NCBI RefSeq assembly: GCF_025642155.1 | Contig: NZ_CP106798.1 | Coordinates: forward strand, 2,542,001 to 2,606,000 | Direction of reading: 5' to 3' | Source of the DNA: Streptomyces sp. HUAS 15-9 | Lineage (GTDB): Bacteria > Actinomycetota > Actinomycetes > Streptomycetales > Streptomycetaceae | Length of the DNA: 64,000 nt | The notes under the pieces: generated by a model | Seen by the model: only the letters and a program-made list of their open reading frames with translations | Database searches by the model: none | Told to the model about the DNA's origin: nothing | Made by a program: the position numbers and the translations under genes | Shown: piece after piece, positions 8,644 to 18,036 of the stretch | Numbering within the stretch: position 1 is the stretch's first letter | Layout of the letters: each line of letters opens with the position of its first letter

Positions 8644-9266
8644 GGCGGCACATCGGCTGGATCGCGGGTGCCGCGGCGGCCGTGCTCGTCGCCGCCGGAG
8701 CGATCACCTACGCGGTCGCCGAGGACGGGGACCCGGGGACCGGGACTCCGAGCGCCGACTCGGCGGACGCCGGGTTCGCGCGGGACATGGCGGTCCATCA
8801 CCAGCAGGCCGTCGAGATGTCGTACATCGTGCGCGACCGTACGACGGACGAGGAAGTACGCCGGCTCGCCTACGACATCGCGCAGACGCAGGCCAACCAG
8901 CGCGGCATGCTGCTGGGCTGGCTGGACCTGTGGGAGCTGCCGAAGGTGTCGGCGAAGCCGCCGATGACCTGGATGGGCATGGGCGACATGGCGTCCGGCA
9001 AGGACGGCGCGCTGATGCCGGGCATGGCGACCAACGCCGACCTGAAGAAGCTCGGCACCCTCAGCGGCAAGCAGGCCGAGGTCTTCTATCTCCAGTTGAT
9101 GACGGACCATCACAAGGGCGGCATCCACATGGCCGAGGGGTGCGTCGCCAAGTGCACCGTCGGCGTGGAGAAGAAGCTCGCCCAGGGCATGGTCGACGCG
9201 CAGCAGTCCGAGATCCAGCTGATGGCCGACATGTTGAAGGAGCGGGGCGCCAAGCCGCGTTCATAA
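8640..9266 (+). CDS. DUF305-family exported protein
   Basis: This 208-residue protein starts at GTG 8640, inside the previous stop (GTGA overlap). An N-terminal hydrophobic segment (WIAGAAAAVLVAAGAITYAV) acts as signal or anchor. The DUF305 signature appears twice as His-rich helices: MAVHHQQAVEMS near residue 52 and MTDHHKGGIHMAEGC near 158. The domain resembles a ferritin-like bundle and has been suggested to bind metal; no reaction is known. Methionine is frequent in the middle (MTWMGMGDM, MPGM), which would suit copper or another soft metal. Metal binding here is inference. Confidence 0.85.
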   Translation: MRRHIGWIAGAAAAVLVAAGAITYAVAEDGDPGTGTPSADSADAGFARDMAVHHQQAVEMSYIVRDRTTDEEVRRLAYDIAQTQANQRGMLLGWLDLWELPKVSAKPPMTWMGMGDMASGKDGALMPGMATNADLKKLGTLSGKQAEVFYLQLMTDHHKGGIHMAEGCVAKCTVGVEKKLAQGMVDAQQSEIQLMADMLKERGAKPRS

Positions 9267-9475
9267 CACGGCCACCAGGACGAAAGCCGCAATTCCCCCT
9301 GGATGACGGTTCCTTGGGGTTCTCTTGACTTTTGCGTTCCCCTGGCATGAACGGTTCATCGAAAGAGTGGCCCCCATCGTGTGATCCATTCGCGGGCCTA
9401 ACCGCCGCGGGCCGGCGCCCGGATCCACGACGTACCGACCACTACATGCATGCGAACCGCATCGCAGGGGGTTCT

Positions 9476-11419
9476 ATGAGATCCAACCGTGCCACGGTGC
9501 GCGCCGGTGTGAGCATGGCAGCGACACTGCCCATGATCGCCGGTGCGCTGGCGTTCGGCATACCCGCGGCGCACGCCGTGGACAACCCGGGCCGAAACGC
9601 CCTCGCGGGCACCAAGCCCGCCTGGGCCACGACCAAGGCGGACAAGGGCGCCACCTCGAACAGCGCCCAGGTCTCCGCCCGGGTGTACCTCTCCGGCCGG
9701 AACGCGGCCGGCCTCGCCGCCTATGCCAAGGCGGTGTCCGACCCGAACTCGAAGACGTACGGCAAGTACCTGAGCGCCAAGCAGGCGCAGGCCCGCTTCG
9801 GTGCGACCAAGGCCCAGGTGTCCGCCGTCAAGTCCTGGCTCAGGTCGTCGGGCCTCACGGTCACGAAGGTCACGCAGCACTACATCGCCGTCACCGGTGA
9901 CGTGTCCGCCGCCGAGAAGGCGTTCGGCACCCAGCTGCACAACTACACCAGGGGCTCGAAGACCTACCACGCGCCGTCGAAGACGGCCTCCGTGCCGGAG
10001 AGCCTCAAGGGCGCCGTCCTGACCGTCACCGGCCTGGACAACGCGCCGCACAAGGCGACCCACAACGACCAGCTGCCGCCGCCGGACGCGGTGTTCAAGA
10101 ACGCCGGGCCGTTCTCCTCGTACTACGGCTCGAACGTCGCGACCACGCTGCCGGACGCGTACGGCAAGAAGATCCCGTACGCCGTCAAGGGCTACACCGG
10201 CAAGCAGCTGCGCGCCGCCTACGGCGCCGGCACGTACACCGGCAAGGGCGTCCGCATCGCCATCACGGACGCGTACGCCTCGCCGACCATCGCCTTCGAC
10301 GCGGCGTCCTACGCGAACAAGCACGGTGACGCGGCGTGGAGGACCGGTCAGCTGAAGCAGGTGCTGCCGAAGAACTACACGAAGACCAAGGAGTGCGGCG
10401 CGGCCGGCTGGTACGGCGAGGAGACCCTCGACGTCGAGGCCGTGCACGCGGTGGCGCCGAACGCCGACGTGACCTACGTGGGCGCCGGTTCCTGCTACGA
10501 CGACGATCTGCTCGACTCGCTCAGCAAGATCGTCGACAACCACCTGGCCGACATCGTCTCCAACTCCTGGGGCGACATCGAGGCCAACCAGACGCCGGAC
10601 CTCGCGGCCGCCTACGACCAGGTCTTCCAGTTCGGCGCGGTGCAGGGCATCGGCTTCTACTTCTCCTCCGGTGACAACGGCGACGAGGTCGCCAACACCG
10701 GTACGAAGCAGGTCGACACCCCCGCCAACTCGGCGTGGGTGACCGCGGTCGGCGGTACCTCGCTGGCCGTCGGCAAGGGCGACACGTACATGTGGGAGAC
10801 CGGCTGGGGCACCGAGAAGGCGACCCTGTCGGCCGACGGCAAGAGCTGGACCGGCTTCCCCGGCGCCTTCACCTCGGGCGCGGGCGGCGGCACCAGCAAG
10901 ACCGTGCCGCAGCCGTACTACCAGAAGAACGTCGTCCCGAAGGCGCTGGCCACGGCCAACAACGCCGCCGGCAACCGCGTCGTCCCGGACATCGCGGCCA
11001 TCGCCGACCCGAACACCGGCTTCCTGGTCGGCCAGACGCAGACCTTCCCGGACGGCACCGAGCAGTACAGCGAGTACCGCATCGGCGGCACCTCGCTTGC
11101 CGCTCCGGTGATCGCGGCGGTCCAGGCGCTGGCCCAGGAGGCCCAGGGCGGCAAGGCAATCGGCTTCGCCAACCCGGGGATCTACAGCAAGTACGGCAAG
11201 ACGGGTGTCTTCCACGACGTCACGGACAACCCGACCGGCTCCGGCCTGGCGGTGGCCCGTCTCGACTTCGTGAACGGCTTCGACGCCAGCGGCGGCCTCG
11301 CGACCTCGGTCCGCAGCCTCGGCAAGGACAGTTCGCTGTCGGCGGTGAAGGGCTACGACGACGTGACGGGCGTGGGCTCTCCGGGCGGCGGCTACGTGCG
11401 GTCCTACCGGCGCCACTGA
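9476..11419 (+). CDS. Secreted S53-family (sedolisin) serine-carboxyl peptidase precursor
   Basis: This 647-residue preproprotein has a signal peptide ending AAHA near residue 34. A pro-kumamolisin activation domain follows (about 45-185, YGKYLSAKQAQARFGAT), then the catalytic domain. Catalytic elements visible are Glu and Asp in GEETLDVEAVHAVAP, oxyanion Asp near SNSWGD, and the serine in GGTSLAAPV; a C-terminal Ca-site-like region [11 protein letters not shown] closes the protein. Family members act at acidic pH outside the cell. The ATG at 9476 has GCAGGGGG upstream. A strong terminator follows. The last 43 codons have a diverged second copy at 15488-15621. Confidence 0.92.
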   Translation: MRSNRATVRAGVSMAATLPMIAGALAFGIPAAHAVDNPGRNALAGTKPAWATTKADKGATSNSAQVSARVYLSGRNAAGLAAYAKAVSDPNSKTYGKYLSAKQAQARFGATKAQVSAVKSWLRSSGLTVTKVTQHYIAVTGDVSAAEKAFGTQLHNYTRGSKTYHAPSKTASVPESLKGAVLTVTGLDNAPHKATHNDQLPPPDAVFKNAGPFSSYYGSNVATTLPDAYGKKIPYAVKGYTGKQLRAAYGAGTYTGKGVRIAITDAYASPTIAFDAASYANKHGDAAWRTGQLKQVLPKNYTKTKECGAAGWYGEETLDVEAVHAVAPNADVTYVGAGSCYDDDLLDSLSKIVDNHLADIVSNSWGDIEANQTPDLAAAYDQVFQFGAVQGIGFYFSSGDNGDEVANTGTKQVDTPANSAWVTAVGGTSLAVGKGDTYMWETGWGTEKATLSADGKSWTGFPGAFTSGAGGGTSKTVPQPYYQKNVVPKALATANNAAGNRVVPDIAAIADPNTGFLVGQTQTFPDGTEQYSEYRIGGTSLAAPVIAAVQALAQEAQGGKAIGFANPGIYSKYGKTGVFHDVTDNPTGSGLAVARLDFVNGFDASGGLATSVRSLGKDSSLSAVKGYDDVTGVGSPGGGYVRSYRRH

Positions 11420-11449
11420 TGCGCTGACGCGCTGATCCGCCGAGCGGAC

Positions 11450-11486
11450 GGGGCGTGGGGTCACCAAGACCCCACGCCCCTTTTTT
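11450..11486 (+). terminator. Rho-independent terminator of the S53 peptidase gene
   Basis: A perfect 13-bp stem (GGGGCGTGGGGTC / GACCCCACGCCCC), a 5-nt loop and a run of six T directly after. Confidence 0.93.
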
Positions 11487-11718
11487 GACCTTTATCGCAC
11501 CCCGAAGGAAAAAGGCAACCCGAGAAAGCAAAAGAAACACCAGCGCACGGAAAAGATACCTTTGCAGGAATGAAGGAGTCCGCACTTGATCTTCACAATC
11601 GATCACTCGTACGGTTGTTCCGACTCAGGGGGAGGTCCACGCCGCACGGCGGGTGCTGAAATCCGTCCTGAATCAGCCCGGTTCCATTTTTCATTATTGA
11701 TTCAAGCAAAGGCACCTC

Positions 11719-12747
11719 ATGTCCCGATTCAGGCCGCGCCCCGTGGCGACTGTTGTCATGTCTGCTTCACTTCTGGTCCTTGGAATCCCCAGCCTGGCGC
11801 ATGCGGCTCCAGACGCCTGCACAGACACGGTCAGCAAATTCGCCGCGGGCACGGTCAACCCCGGCTGCGGCACGACGTCACCCAGCCCGACCCCGTCCGC
11901 CTCCTCCACCGGCGTTCCGGGTGTGGACATCGGCAGCGACGGGTGGATCACCTACTCCGACGACGCGACCACCAAGTTCGGCATCACGGGCACCGTGAAG
12001 ACCGTCAACGGCTCGGTGCAGACCGACGGCACCTGCCAGTTCGACGGCTCCACCACCAGCTCGTCGTCCGGCACCAGCTACGAGCAGGAGGTCGGGTACA
12101 ACCCGAGCACCTGCCAGGAGCGCGTGCTCACCGGGACCATCACGCCGAACCAGGAAGCCAGCCTGGCCTCGCCGGCGGACACCAACGACACGCCCGAGAC
12201 GCCGCAGTCCGCCTCCTCGACCGGTGACGCGAGCGACACCGTCACCCCGGCCGCGCAGCCCTACAACGAGTCGGGCGCGGCCGAAGCGGCGAGCAGCACG
12301 CCGTACAGCAACGCGCACACCAAGACGGCGTGGATCGACCCGGTCAACATCACCATCACGTCCCTCACCACCAACCTGCGCTGGCCGCTGTACGGCCACG
12401 TGGGGACCCTGAGCGCCAGGAACAACGCGTACAAGTTCAAGTACGACGGCTGGTCGACGTCCGGCACCCCGCAGCCGAAGTTCAGCTACCAGAGCGACGG
12501 CTGGGGCACCGGCGGCGCCGAGACCTTCAAGAACACCGACTTCGAGAAGATCGTCCTCTTCCTCCTCGGTCCGTCCGGCTGGGCCTCCTGCGGCTTCAGC
12601 ACCGACACGGCCGTCTTCAAGCACAACGTGCACGTCTACGGCAAGAAGAACGGCTCCAGGGTCAGTGCCTGGCACGACAGCAAGGCGGGCGGGTGCTCGA
12701 ACCTGGTACACCACCGCACCTCGAACGGCTTCGGATGGACCTCCTGA
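11719..12747 (+). CDS. Secreted protein of unknown function
   Basis: This 342-residue exported protein has a signal peptide of about 30 residues ending in AHAAPDAC. A short Cys-containing segment, a Ser/Pro/Thr linker (TTSPSPTPSASSTG), a Ser/Thr-rich middle and a C-terminal globular part with many aromatic residues (KFKYDGWSTSG, YQSDGWGTGG, GWASCGF, SKAGGCSNL) follow. Four cysteines in the exported part could form disulphides. I do not recognise the family. The upstream 11487-11718 stretch is unusually A-rich for this genome and holds its promoter. The downstream lipoprotein gene starts within 5 bp, so the two probably form an operon. Confidence 0.75.
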   Translation: MSRFRPRPVATVVMSASLLVLGIPSLAHAAPDACTDTVSKFAAGTVNPGCGTTSPSPTPSASSTGVPGVDIGSDGWITYSDDATTKFGITGTVKTVNGSVQTDGTCQFDGSTTSSSSGTSYEQEVGYNPSTCQERVLTGTITPNQEASLASPADTNDTPETPQSASSTGDASDTVTPAAQPYNESGAAEAASSTPYSNAHTKTAWIDPVNITITSLTTNLRWPLYGHVGTLSARNNAYKFKYDGWSTSGTPQPKFSYQSDGWGTGGAETFKNTDFEKIVLFLLGPSGWASCGFSTDTAVFKHNVHVYGKKNGSRVSAWHDSKAGGCSNLVHHRTSNGFGWTS

Positions 12748-12749
12748 CA

Positions 12750-13349
12750 ATGAGCCCGTCCCACGGGCCGTCCCGTGCGCCTCGTCCTCACCGGACGGGC
12801 GCGTGGGGCGCCGCCCCACTCATGGCAGCCCTGGTGCTGGCTGCCACCGGATGCTCGTCCGGCGCCACCGCCACCGGCACACCCGGCACCGCAGTCGACA
12901 CGAAGGGGATGGACCCGGGCACGGTGGCCGTGCAGTACTCGACGGCCCTGTTCTCCGGCCAGTTCGACCGCGCCTCCTCCTTCGTGCTCCCGCGGGAGCG
13001 TGGGGTGCTGAAGGTACTGTTCACCGGAATGAACAATTCCTCGGTCCGGGCAAAGGACCTCGGGGTCGGCTCCGTCAAGGCGAAGGCCGATTCCGCGACC
13101 GTGGTCCTGACCGGAAAGATGTGCAGCTCCGGTGTGATTCCGAAGGGTGCCACCGTAAAGCCGCGGCAGAACGAGAAATGCGTCGAAAACCACCGGCGCG
13201 ATACCTCTGATCCAGCTTTCAAATTGGCGGCCTGCAAGAGTTCCGGTAAATGGTACGTGTGCTTCCCGAAATTCGACGAGGCCATGCACCAGGGTTCCGC
13301 TTCGACGTCGACTCAGGTCGTTACGCCCAGCCCTCGCTCCAGCAAGTGA
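12750..13349 (+). CDS. Putative lipoprotein of unknown function
   Basis: The protein has 199 residues from the ATG at 12750; another in-frame ATG at 12735 overlaps the upstream gene. A lipobox LAATGC near residue 35 is followed by a Ser/Thr-rich linker, so it should be lipid-anchored outside the membrane. The body (DPGTVAVQYSTALFSGQFDRASSFV...) looks like the small alpha-beta fold of secreted NTF2-like or DUF4878-like proteins, which is tentative. It lies immediately after the secreted protein gene and may be its partner. The 3' third (positions 13120-13280) is visibly richer in A/T than neighbouring genes. Confidence 0.7.
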   Translation: MSPSHGPSRAPRPHRTGAWGAAPLMAALVLAATGCSSGATATGTPGTAVDTKGMDPGTVAVQYSTALFSGQFDRASSFVLPRERGVLKVLFTGMNNSSVRAKDLGVGSVKAKADSATVVLTGKMCSSGVIPKGATVKPRQNEKCVENHRRDTSDPAFKLAACKSSGKWYVCFPKFDEAMHQGSASTSTQVVTPSPRSSK

Positions 13350-13355
13350 GAGAAT

Positions 13356-13400
13356 CCCTTTCCGGTTTTCCGGCCGAAGAGCACGGAGAACCGGAAAGGG
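13356..13400. terminator. Bidirectional hairpin between convergent genes
   Basis: The arms CCCTTTCCGGTT and AACCGGAAAGGG are perfect 12-bp complements separated by 21 nt. They lie between the convergent lipoprotein and membrane-protein genes. There is no long T-run, as is common for Streptomyces terminators. Confidence 0.8.
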
Positions 13401-13409
13401 TTCCGCACG

Positions 13410-13811
13410 TCAGTGCGTCCCCCTGTGCCGGTGGTCGAGCACCAGGAAGATCACGAATCCGGCGGCGAACAGGAGAGCACCGGCGGCCAGGAACGGCACC
13501 GGCGCGAACTCGTCGGTGCAGGTGCTCCCGCCCGCCGTCGCGTGACAGACGTTCCCGGGGCCGCCCCGGTTCAGGTAGGCGACGTAGAAGAGGGGCAGAG
13601 CCAGGCCCGTGAGGCCCCCGACGACGGCGGTCCTGTGTCCCTTGCGGAGCAGGAACACGGCGGCCGCGGCGGCCAGGGCGATCAGGACCACGCCCACCGA
13701 CAACAGGGCGACCAGCCCCAGGGCCAGACACCCGCCGACCGCGAGCCACGCCAGGAACCAGCCCCATTCCGAACCGTGCCGATCCTCGGCCGTGATGGTC
13801 TTGCGCTGCAT
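13410..13811 (-). CDS. Small integral membrane protein, unknown function
   Basis: The 133-residue protein has four predicted membrane helices: FLAWLAVGGCLALGLVALL, VLIALAAAAAVFLL, VVGGLTGLALPLFYVAYL and FLAAGALLFAAGFVIFLVL. A loop between helices three and four has two cysteines (NVCHATAGGSTCTDEF) that could form a disulphide. The start is ATG with GGGAGGC upstream. I do not recognise the family. A 17-bp palindrome lies in the promoter region at 13884-13900. Confidence 0.65.
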   Translation of the reverse strand: MQRKTITAEDRHGSEWGWFLAWLAVGGCLALGLVALLSVGVVLIALAAAAAVFLLRKGHRTAVVGGLTGLALPLFYVAYLNRGGPGNVCHATAGGSTCTDEFAPVPFLAAGALLFAAGFVIFLVLDHRHRGTH

Positions 13812-13883
13812 CGTGCCTCCCGCTGAAGGTAAGACTGCATCGACCGGATGTGCGGGTCCCGACGAAGCCCAGAATACTGCCTG

Positions 13884-13900
13884 ATGTGATCACGTCACAT
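13884..13900. promoter_or_regulatory. Palindrome ATGTGA-N5-TCACAT, possible operator
   Basis: Perfect 6-bp arms around TCACG. It lies upstream of the small membrane-protein gene and just after the end of the EEP gene. The arms resemble CRP-like half-sites, but the spacing (N5) is one base short of the classical site, so the binding protein is uncertain. Confidence 0.45.
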
Positions 13901-13924
13901 AAGCACCCGGTGGTCGAAGCCCTC

Positions 13925-14953
13925 TCACGAGGCGGATGTGTCGACCTTCACACGCGCGGCCACCGGCAGGTGGTCGCTGCCCGTCGCCGGAAGCGTCCAC
14001 GAGCTCTTCGGTTCGACCCCCTTCACCATGATCTGGTCGATCCGCGCCATCGGGAAGGACGCCGGCCAGCTGAACCCGAAGCCGCTACCCGCCGCGCCCC
14101 GCGTGGAGCGCAGTTGGGAGGTGACGGCGTTGAGGGCGCCGTCGTTCATGGTGCCGTTCAGGTCGCCGAGCAGCACGACCCGCGGCACGGCCTCGTCCGC
14201 GATGGCCTCGCCGAGCGCGTCGGCGCTCGTGTCGCGCTGCCGCGCGGTGAACCCGGCCTTCATCTTCACCCGCACCGAGGGGAGATGGGCGACGTACACC
14301 GCGACCTGGCCGGACGGGGCGGACACGACGGCCCGCATCGCGCGCGTCCAGCCCAGCTTGACGTCCACGGCCCTGACGCCGGTGAGCGGATACTTGCTCC
14401 ACAGCCCGACGGTGCCCTGCACCGAGTGGTACCTGTACGTCGGCGCCAGGGCCTTCTCGTACACCGGCACGGCGGAGGCCTTCAGCTCCTCCAGCGCCAG
14501 CACGTCCGCGCCGGACGCGGCCACGTCGCGTGCCGTGCCGGACGGGTCGGGGTTGTCGGCGTTGACGTTGTGTGTCGCGGCCATGAGGTCGCCGCCGGCG
14601 CCCGTCTTGTCGGTGAGCAGCCCACCGAAGAGGTTCAGCCACACGATGCCCGGCAGCAGCACCGCGATCAGCGCGGTCGCCGACTTCCGTACGACACCGA
14701 GGACCAGCAGCACCGGGATCAGCAGGCCCAGCCAGGGCAGGAACGTCTCCGTGAGGCTGCCGAGGTTGCCCACTCTGTTGGGGATGCGCGAGTGCAGCAG
14801 CATCACCAGAGCGAGGAGCAGCGCGATCGCACCGGTGACGATGCCCCGGCGCCAGATCCCGGGATCACCGCGCCAGCCGTCGAACAAGTAGCTCCGGGAG
14901 CGCTCGAGCAGGCGTCGGAGCCGGGATCCCCGGTGCTCGGGCCCCGTGCGCAC
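13925..14953 (-). CDS. Membrane-anchored endonuclease/exonuclease/phosphatase-family protein, copy 1
   Basis: The 342-residue protein has three N-terminal membrane helices (IVTGAIALLLALVMLL, FLPWLGLLIPVLLVLGVV, ALIAVLLPGIVWLNLFGG) followed by an EEP hydrolase domain. Catalytic motifs are THNVNADNPDP, LEELKASAV (metal-binding Glu), VAHLPSVR (His), LLGDLNGTMND (Asp/Asn) and the terminal GSDHLPV (Asp-His). The substrate could be a phosphodiester or phospholipid. GTG 14953 is chosen because the paralogue at 24147-25238 has the equivalent GTG with a GGGGG-type ribosome site. Relative to that paralogue this copy lacks 22 codons right after the start, in frame. Overall nucleotide identity to the paralogue looks about 88-90%. 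Confidence 0.8.
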   Translation of the reverse strand: MRTGPEHRGSRLRRLLERSRSYLFDGWRGDPGIWRRGIVTGAIALLLALVMLLHSRIPNRVGNLGSLTETFLPWLGLLIPVLLVLGVVRKSATALIAVLLPGIVWLNLFGGLLTDKTGAGGDLMAATHNVNADNPDPSGTARDVAASGADVLALEELKASAVPVYEKALAPTYRYHSVQGTVGLWSKYPLTGVRAVDVKLGWTRAMRAVVSAPSGQVAVYVAHLPSVRVKMKAGFTARQRDTSADALGEAIADEAVPRVVLLGDLNGTMNDGALNAVTSQLRSTRGAAGSGFGFSWPASFPMARIDQIMVKGVEPKSSWTLPATGSDHLPVAARVKVDTSAS

Positions 14954-15106
14954 CGTCTGCCCCCGGGTTACGACCCCAGGGGATGATCGGATCCGTTCCT
15001 GCCGCCGTGCGGCGGCCGTACGGAAGACGATGACGAACAAGTCGGCACGAGGGGTTCCGGCTGCGACGACACCGGTCTGGACTGTGACGAAACGCGCACA
15101 TTCGGG

Positions 15107-15621
<515 letters not shown>

Positions 15622-15656
15622 TCCGCTGACGCGGTAGGTGCGGTAGATGCCGTAGA

Positions 15657-15687
15657 GGGGCGTGGGGTGCACAACACTCCACGCCCC
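15657..15687 (+). terminator. Hairpin terminator after the S53 remnant
   Basis: The arms GGGGCGTGGGGTG and CACTCCACGCCCC (one G-T pair) have a 5-nt loop. The stem is nearly the same as the terminator at 11450, supporting an ancestral tandem S53 gene here. Confidence 0.8.
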
Positions 15688-15720
15688 TCATCGCGTCGCT
15701 CTGACGATTACACTGGGCCA

Positions 15721-17769
15721 GTGCCTCCGTTGAACTTCTTCTCGATCTATCAGCACGGCTTCGCACGCGTCGCCGCGTGTACGGGTCACACCGTCATCGC
15801 GGACCCGCACGCCAACGCCCCAGCGGTCCTGCGCCACGCACGCCGGTGCGCCGAGGAGGGGGTCGCCGTCGCCGTCTTCCCGGAGATGGTGCTGTGCGGC
15901 TACTCGATCGAGGACCTGCTGCTGCAGGACGCGCTGCTCGACCAGGTCGAGGAGGCGCTCGGCGAGGTGGTGGCCGGCTCGGCGGACCTGCTGCCGGTGC
16001 TGGTCGTCGGTGCCCCACTGCGCCACCGCAACCGGGTCTACAACTGCGCGGTGATCGTGCACCGCGGCCGGATCCTCGGTGTGGTCCCCAAGTCGTACCC
16101 GCCGAACTACCGGGAGTTCTACGAGCGTCGGCAGATCGGCGACGGCGCCGACGAGCGCGGCGGATCGATCCGGGCCGGCGGCGAGACCGTACCGTTCGGC
16201 GTGGACCTGCTGTTCGCGGCGGAGGACGTCCCCGGTCTCGTACTGCACGCGGAGATCTGCGAGGACATGTGGGTGCCGGTGCCGCCCAGCGCGGAGGCGG
16301 CCCTCGCCGGCGCGACCGTCCTCGTCAATCTCTCGGGCAGTCCGATCACGGTCGGGCGCGCCGAGGACCGCAAGCTGCTGTGCCGCTCGGCGTCCTCCCG
16401 CTGCATCGCCGCGTACGTCTACGCGGCGGCCGGCCTCGGCGAGTCGACCACAGACCTGTCCTGGGACGGGCAGACCATGATCTACGAGAACGGCGCACTG
16501 CTGGCCGAGACCGAGCGGTTCCCGCTCGGCGCCGAGTACGCGGTGGCCGACGTGGACCTCGACCTGCTGCGGCAGGAGCGGCAGCGGACGGGCACGTTCG
16601 ACGACAACCGCCGTACGCACAGGGCGCGGACGAGTGACTTCCGGACGGTTGGGTTCGAACTCGATCCGCCGCTCACCGACCTGGGGCTGCGCCGTCGCCT
16701 GGAGCGCTTCCCGTTCGTGCCGGCCGACCCCGACCGCCTCGCCCTGGACTGCTACGAGGCGTACAACATCCAGGTCGAGGGCCTCCAGCAGCGGCTGGCG
16801 GCGATCGGCGGCCCGAAGGTGGTCATCGGGGTGTCCGGCGGCCTGGACTCCACGCACGCGCTGATCGTCGCCGCCCGCGCGATGGACCGCGCGGGCCGCC
16901 CGCGCAGCGACATCCTGGCCTGGACGCTGCCCGGCTTCGCCACCAGCGACCACACCAAGGACAACGCGCATGCGCTGATGCGTTCCCTGGGTGTCACCGC
17001 GGCCGAGCTGGACATCACACCGACCGCACGGCTCATGCTGGAGGAGATGGGTCACCCGTTCGGCTCCGGCGAGCCGGTGTACGACGTCACCTTCGAGAAC
17101 GTGCAGGCGGGTCTGCGCACGGACTATCTCTTCCGGCTGGCCAACCAGCGCGGCGGCATCGTGCTCGGCACCGGTGACCTCTCGGAGCTGGCGCTCGGCT
17201 GGTCCACGTACGGCGTGGGCGACCAGATGAGCCACTACAACGTCAACTCGGGCGTGCCGAAGACGCTGATCCAGCATCTGATCCGCTGGGTCATCGGCAG
17301 CGGCCAGTTCGACGAGGAGACCGGCAAGACGCTGGCCGCGATCCTCGACACGGAGATCAGCCCGGAGCTGGTGCCGGGCGAGGAGATGCAGTCGACGGAG
17401 TCGAAGATCGGCCCGTACGCACTGCACGACTTCACGCTCTTCCACGTGCTGCGGTACGGCTTCCGGCCGTCGAAGATCGCCTTCCTGGCCTGGCACGCCT
17501 GGCACGACGAGGAGTCCGGGGCGTGGCCCCCTGGCTTCCCGGAGGCCAAGCGGGTGGCGTACGACCTGCCGGAGATCCGGCGCTGGCTGGAGGTCTTCTG
17601 CCGCCGCTACTTCGCGTTCGCGCAGTTCAAGCGCTCGGCCATGCCGAACGGGCCAAAGGTCCTGGCCGGCGGTTCGCTCTCCCCGCGGGGCGACTGGCGT
17701 GCACCGTCGGACGGCAACGCACGGGCCTGGCTGCGGGACCTGGCCCGGTTCGACGTCCCGGAGACGTGA
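15721..17769 (+). CDS. nadE: Glutamine-dependent NAD+ synthetase
   Basis: This enzyme amidates nicotinate adenine dinucleotide to NAD+ using glutamine. In 682 residues it joins an N-terminal nitrilase-like glutaminase (Glu in [10 protein letters not shown], Lys in [12 protein letters not shown], Cys in HAEICEDMW) to a C-terminal ATP-pyrophosphatase synthetase (P-loop [14 protein letters not shown] near residue 370, then [27 protein letters not shown]). The two-domain form is usual in actinobacteria. GTG 15721 is taken as the start. A TACACT -10-like hexamer at 15709-15714 lies close enough that the transcript may be leaderless. Confidence 0.97.
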   Translation: MPPLNFFSIYQHGFARVAACTGHTVIADPHANAPAVLRHARRCAEEGVAVAVFPEMVLCGYSIEDLLLQDALLDQVEEALGEVVAGSADLLPVLVVGAPLRHRNRVYNCAVIVHRGRILGVVPKSYPPNYREFYERRQIGDGADERGGSIRAGGETVPFGVDLLFAAEDVPGLVLHAEICEDMWVPVPPSAEAALAGATVLVNLSGSPITVGRAEDRKLLCRSASSRCIAAYVYAAAGLGESTTDLSWDGQTMIYENGALLAETERFPLGAEYAVADVDLDLLRQERQRTGTFDDNRRTHRARTSDFRTVGFELDPPLTDLGLRRRLERFPFVPADPDRLALDCYEAYNIQVEGLQQRLAAIGGPKVVIGVSGGLDSTHALIVAARAMDRAGRPRSDILAWTLPGFATSDHTKDNAHALMRSLGVTAAELDITPTARLMLEEMGHPFGSGEPVYDVTFENVQAGLRTDYLFRLANQRGGIVLGTGDLSELALGWSTYGVGDQMSHYNVNSGVPKTLIQHLIRWVIGSGQFDEETGKTLAAILDTEISPELVPGEEMQSTESKIGPYALHDFTLFHVLRYGFRPSKIAFLAWHAWHDEESGAWPPGFPEAKRVAYDLPEIRRWLEVFCRRYFAFAQFKRSAMPNGPKVLAGGSLSPRGDWRAPSDGNARAWLRDLARFDVPET

Positions 17770-17851
17770 GCGCGTCGACGAAGGGGGCCCAGGCGGCGGC
17801 GCCGAGGAGCAGGGCGTCCCTCCCGTCTTCCTGCCGTCCTCCTGACCGGGA

Positions 17852-18016
17852 TCAACAGGTGCGCCGGTAGGGGATGTCCCGGAACATGTCCGCTCCGGGT
17901 CCGAGGAGGACCTGTCCGCCGCGGGTGTCCACGGCCTCCAGCCGAGGCGCACCGTGCGGGAAGCGGGCCGGAGACGCCCCCGGAACTGTGGCCTCCATCA
18001 CGGCAAATGTGATCAT
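17852..18016 (-). CDS. Small conserved-looking protein, 54 residues
   Basis: The reading frame runs from ATG 18016, preceded by CAGG, to a TGA at 17852. Composition is plausible for a real protein and unlike the Arg/Pro-rich antisense frames (for example RLEAVDTRGGQVLLGPGADM, then FRDIPYRRTC at the end). It is convergent with nadE, from which it is 82 bp away, and divergent from the gene at 18037. I do not recognise the family; it may alternatively be a 3' remnant of a larger gene. Confidence 0.45.
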   Translation of the reverse strand: MITFAVMEATVPGASPARFPHGAPRLEAVDTRGGQVLLGPGADMFRDIPYRRTC

Positions 18017-18036
18017 GTACCTGATGAAATCACCAG

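Noticed and set aside
11590..11718. c-di-AMP (ydaO-type) riboswitch before the secreted protein
   Set aside because: I looked because wall-related exported proteins often have one, but the conserved core motifs are not present.
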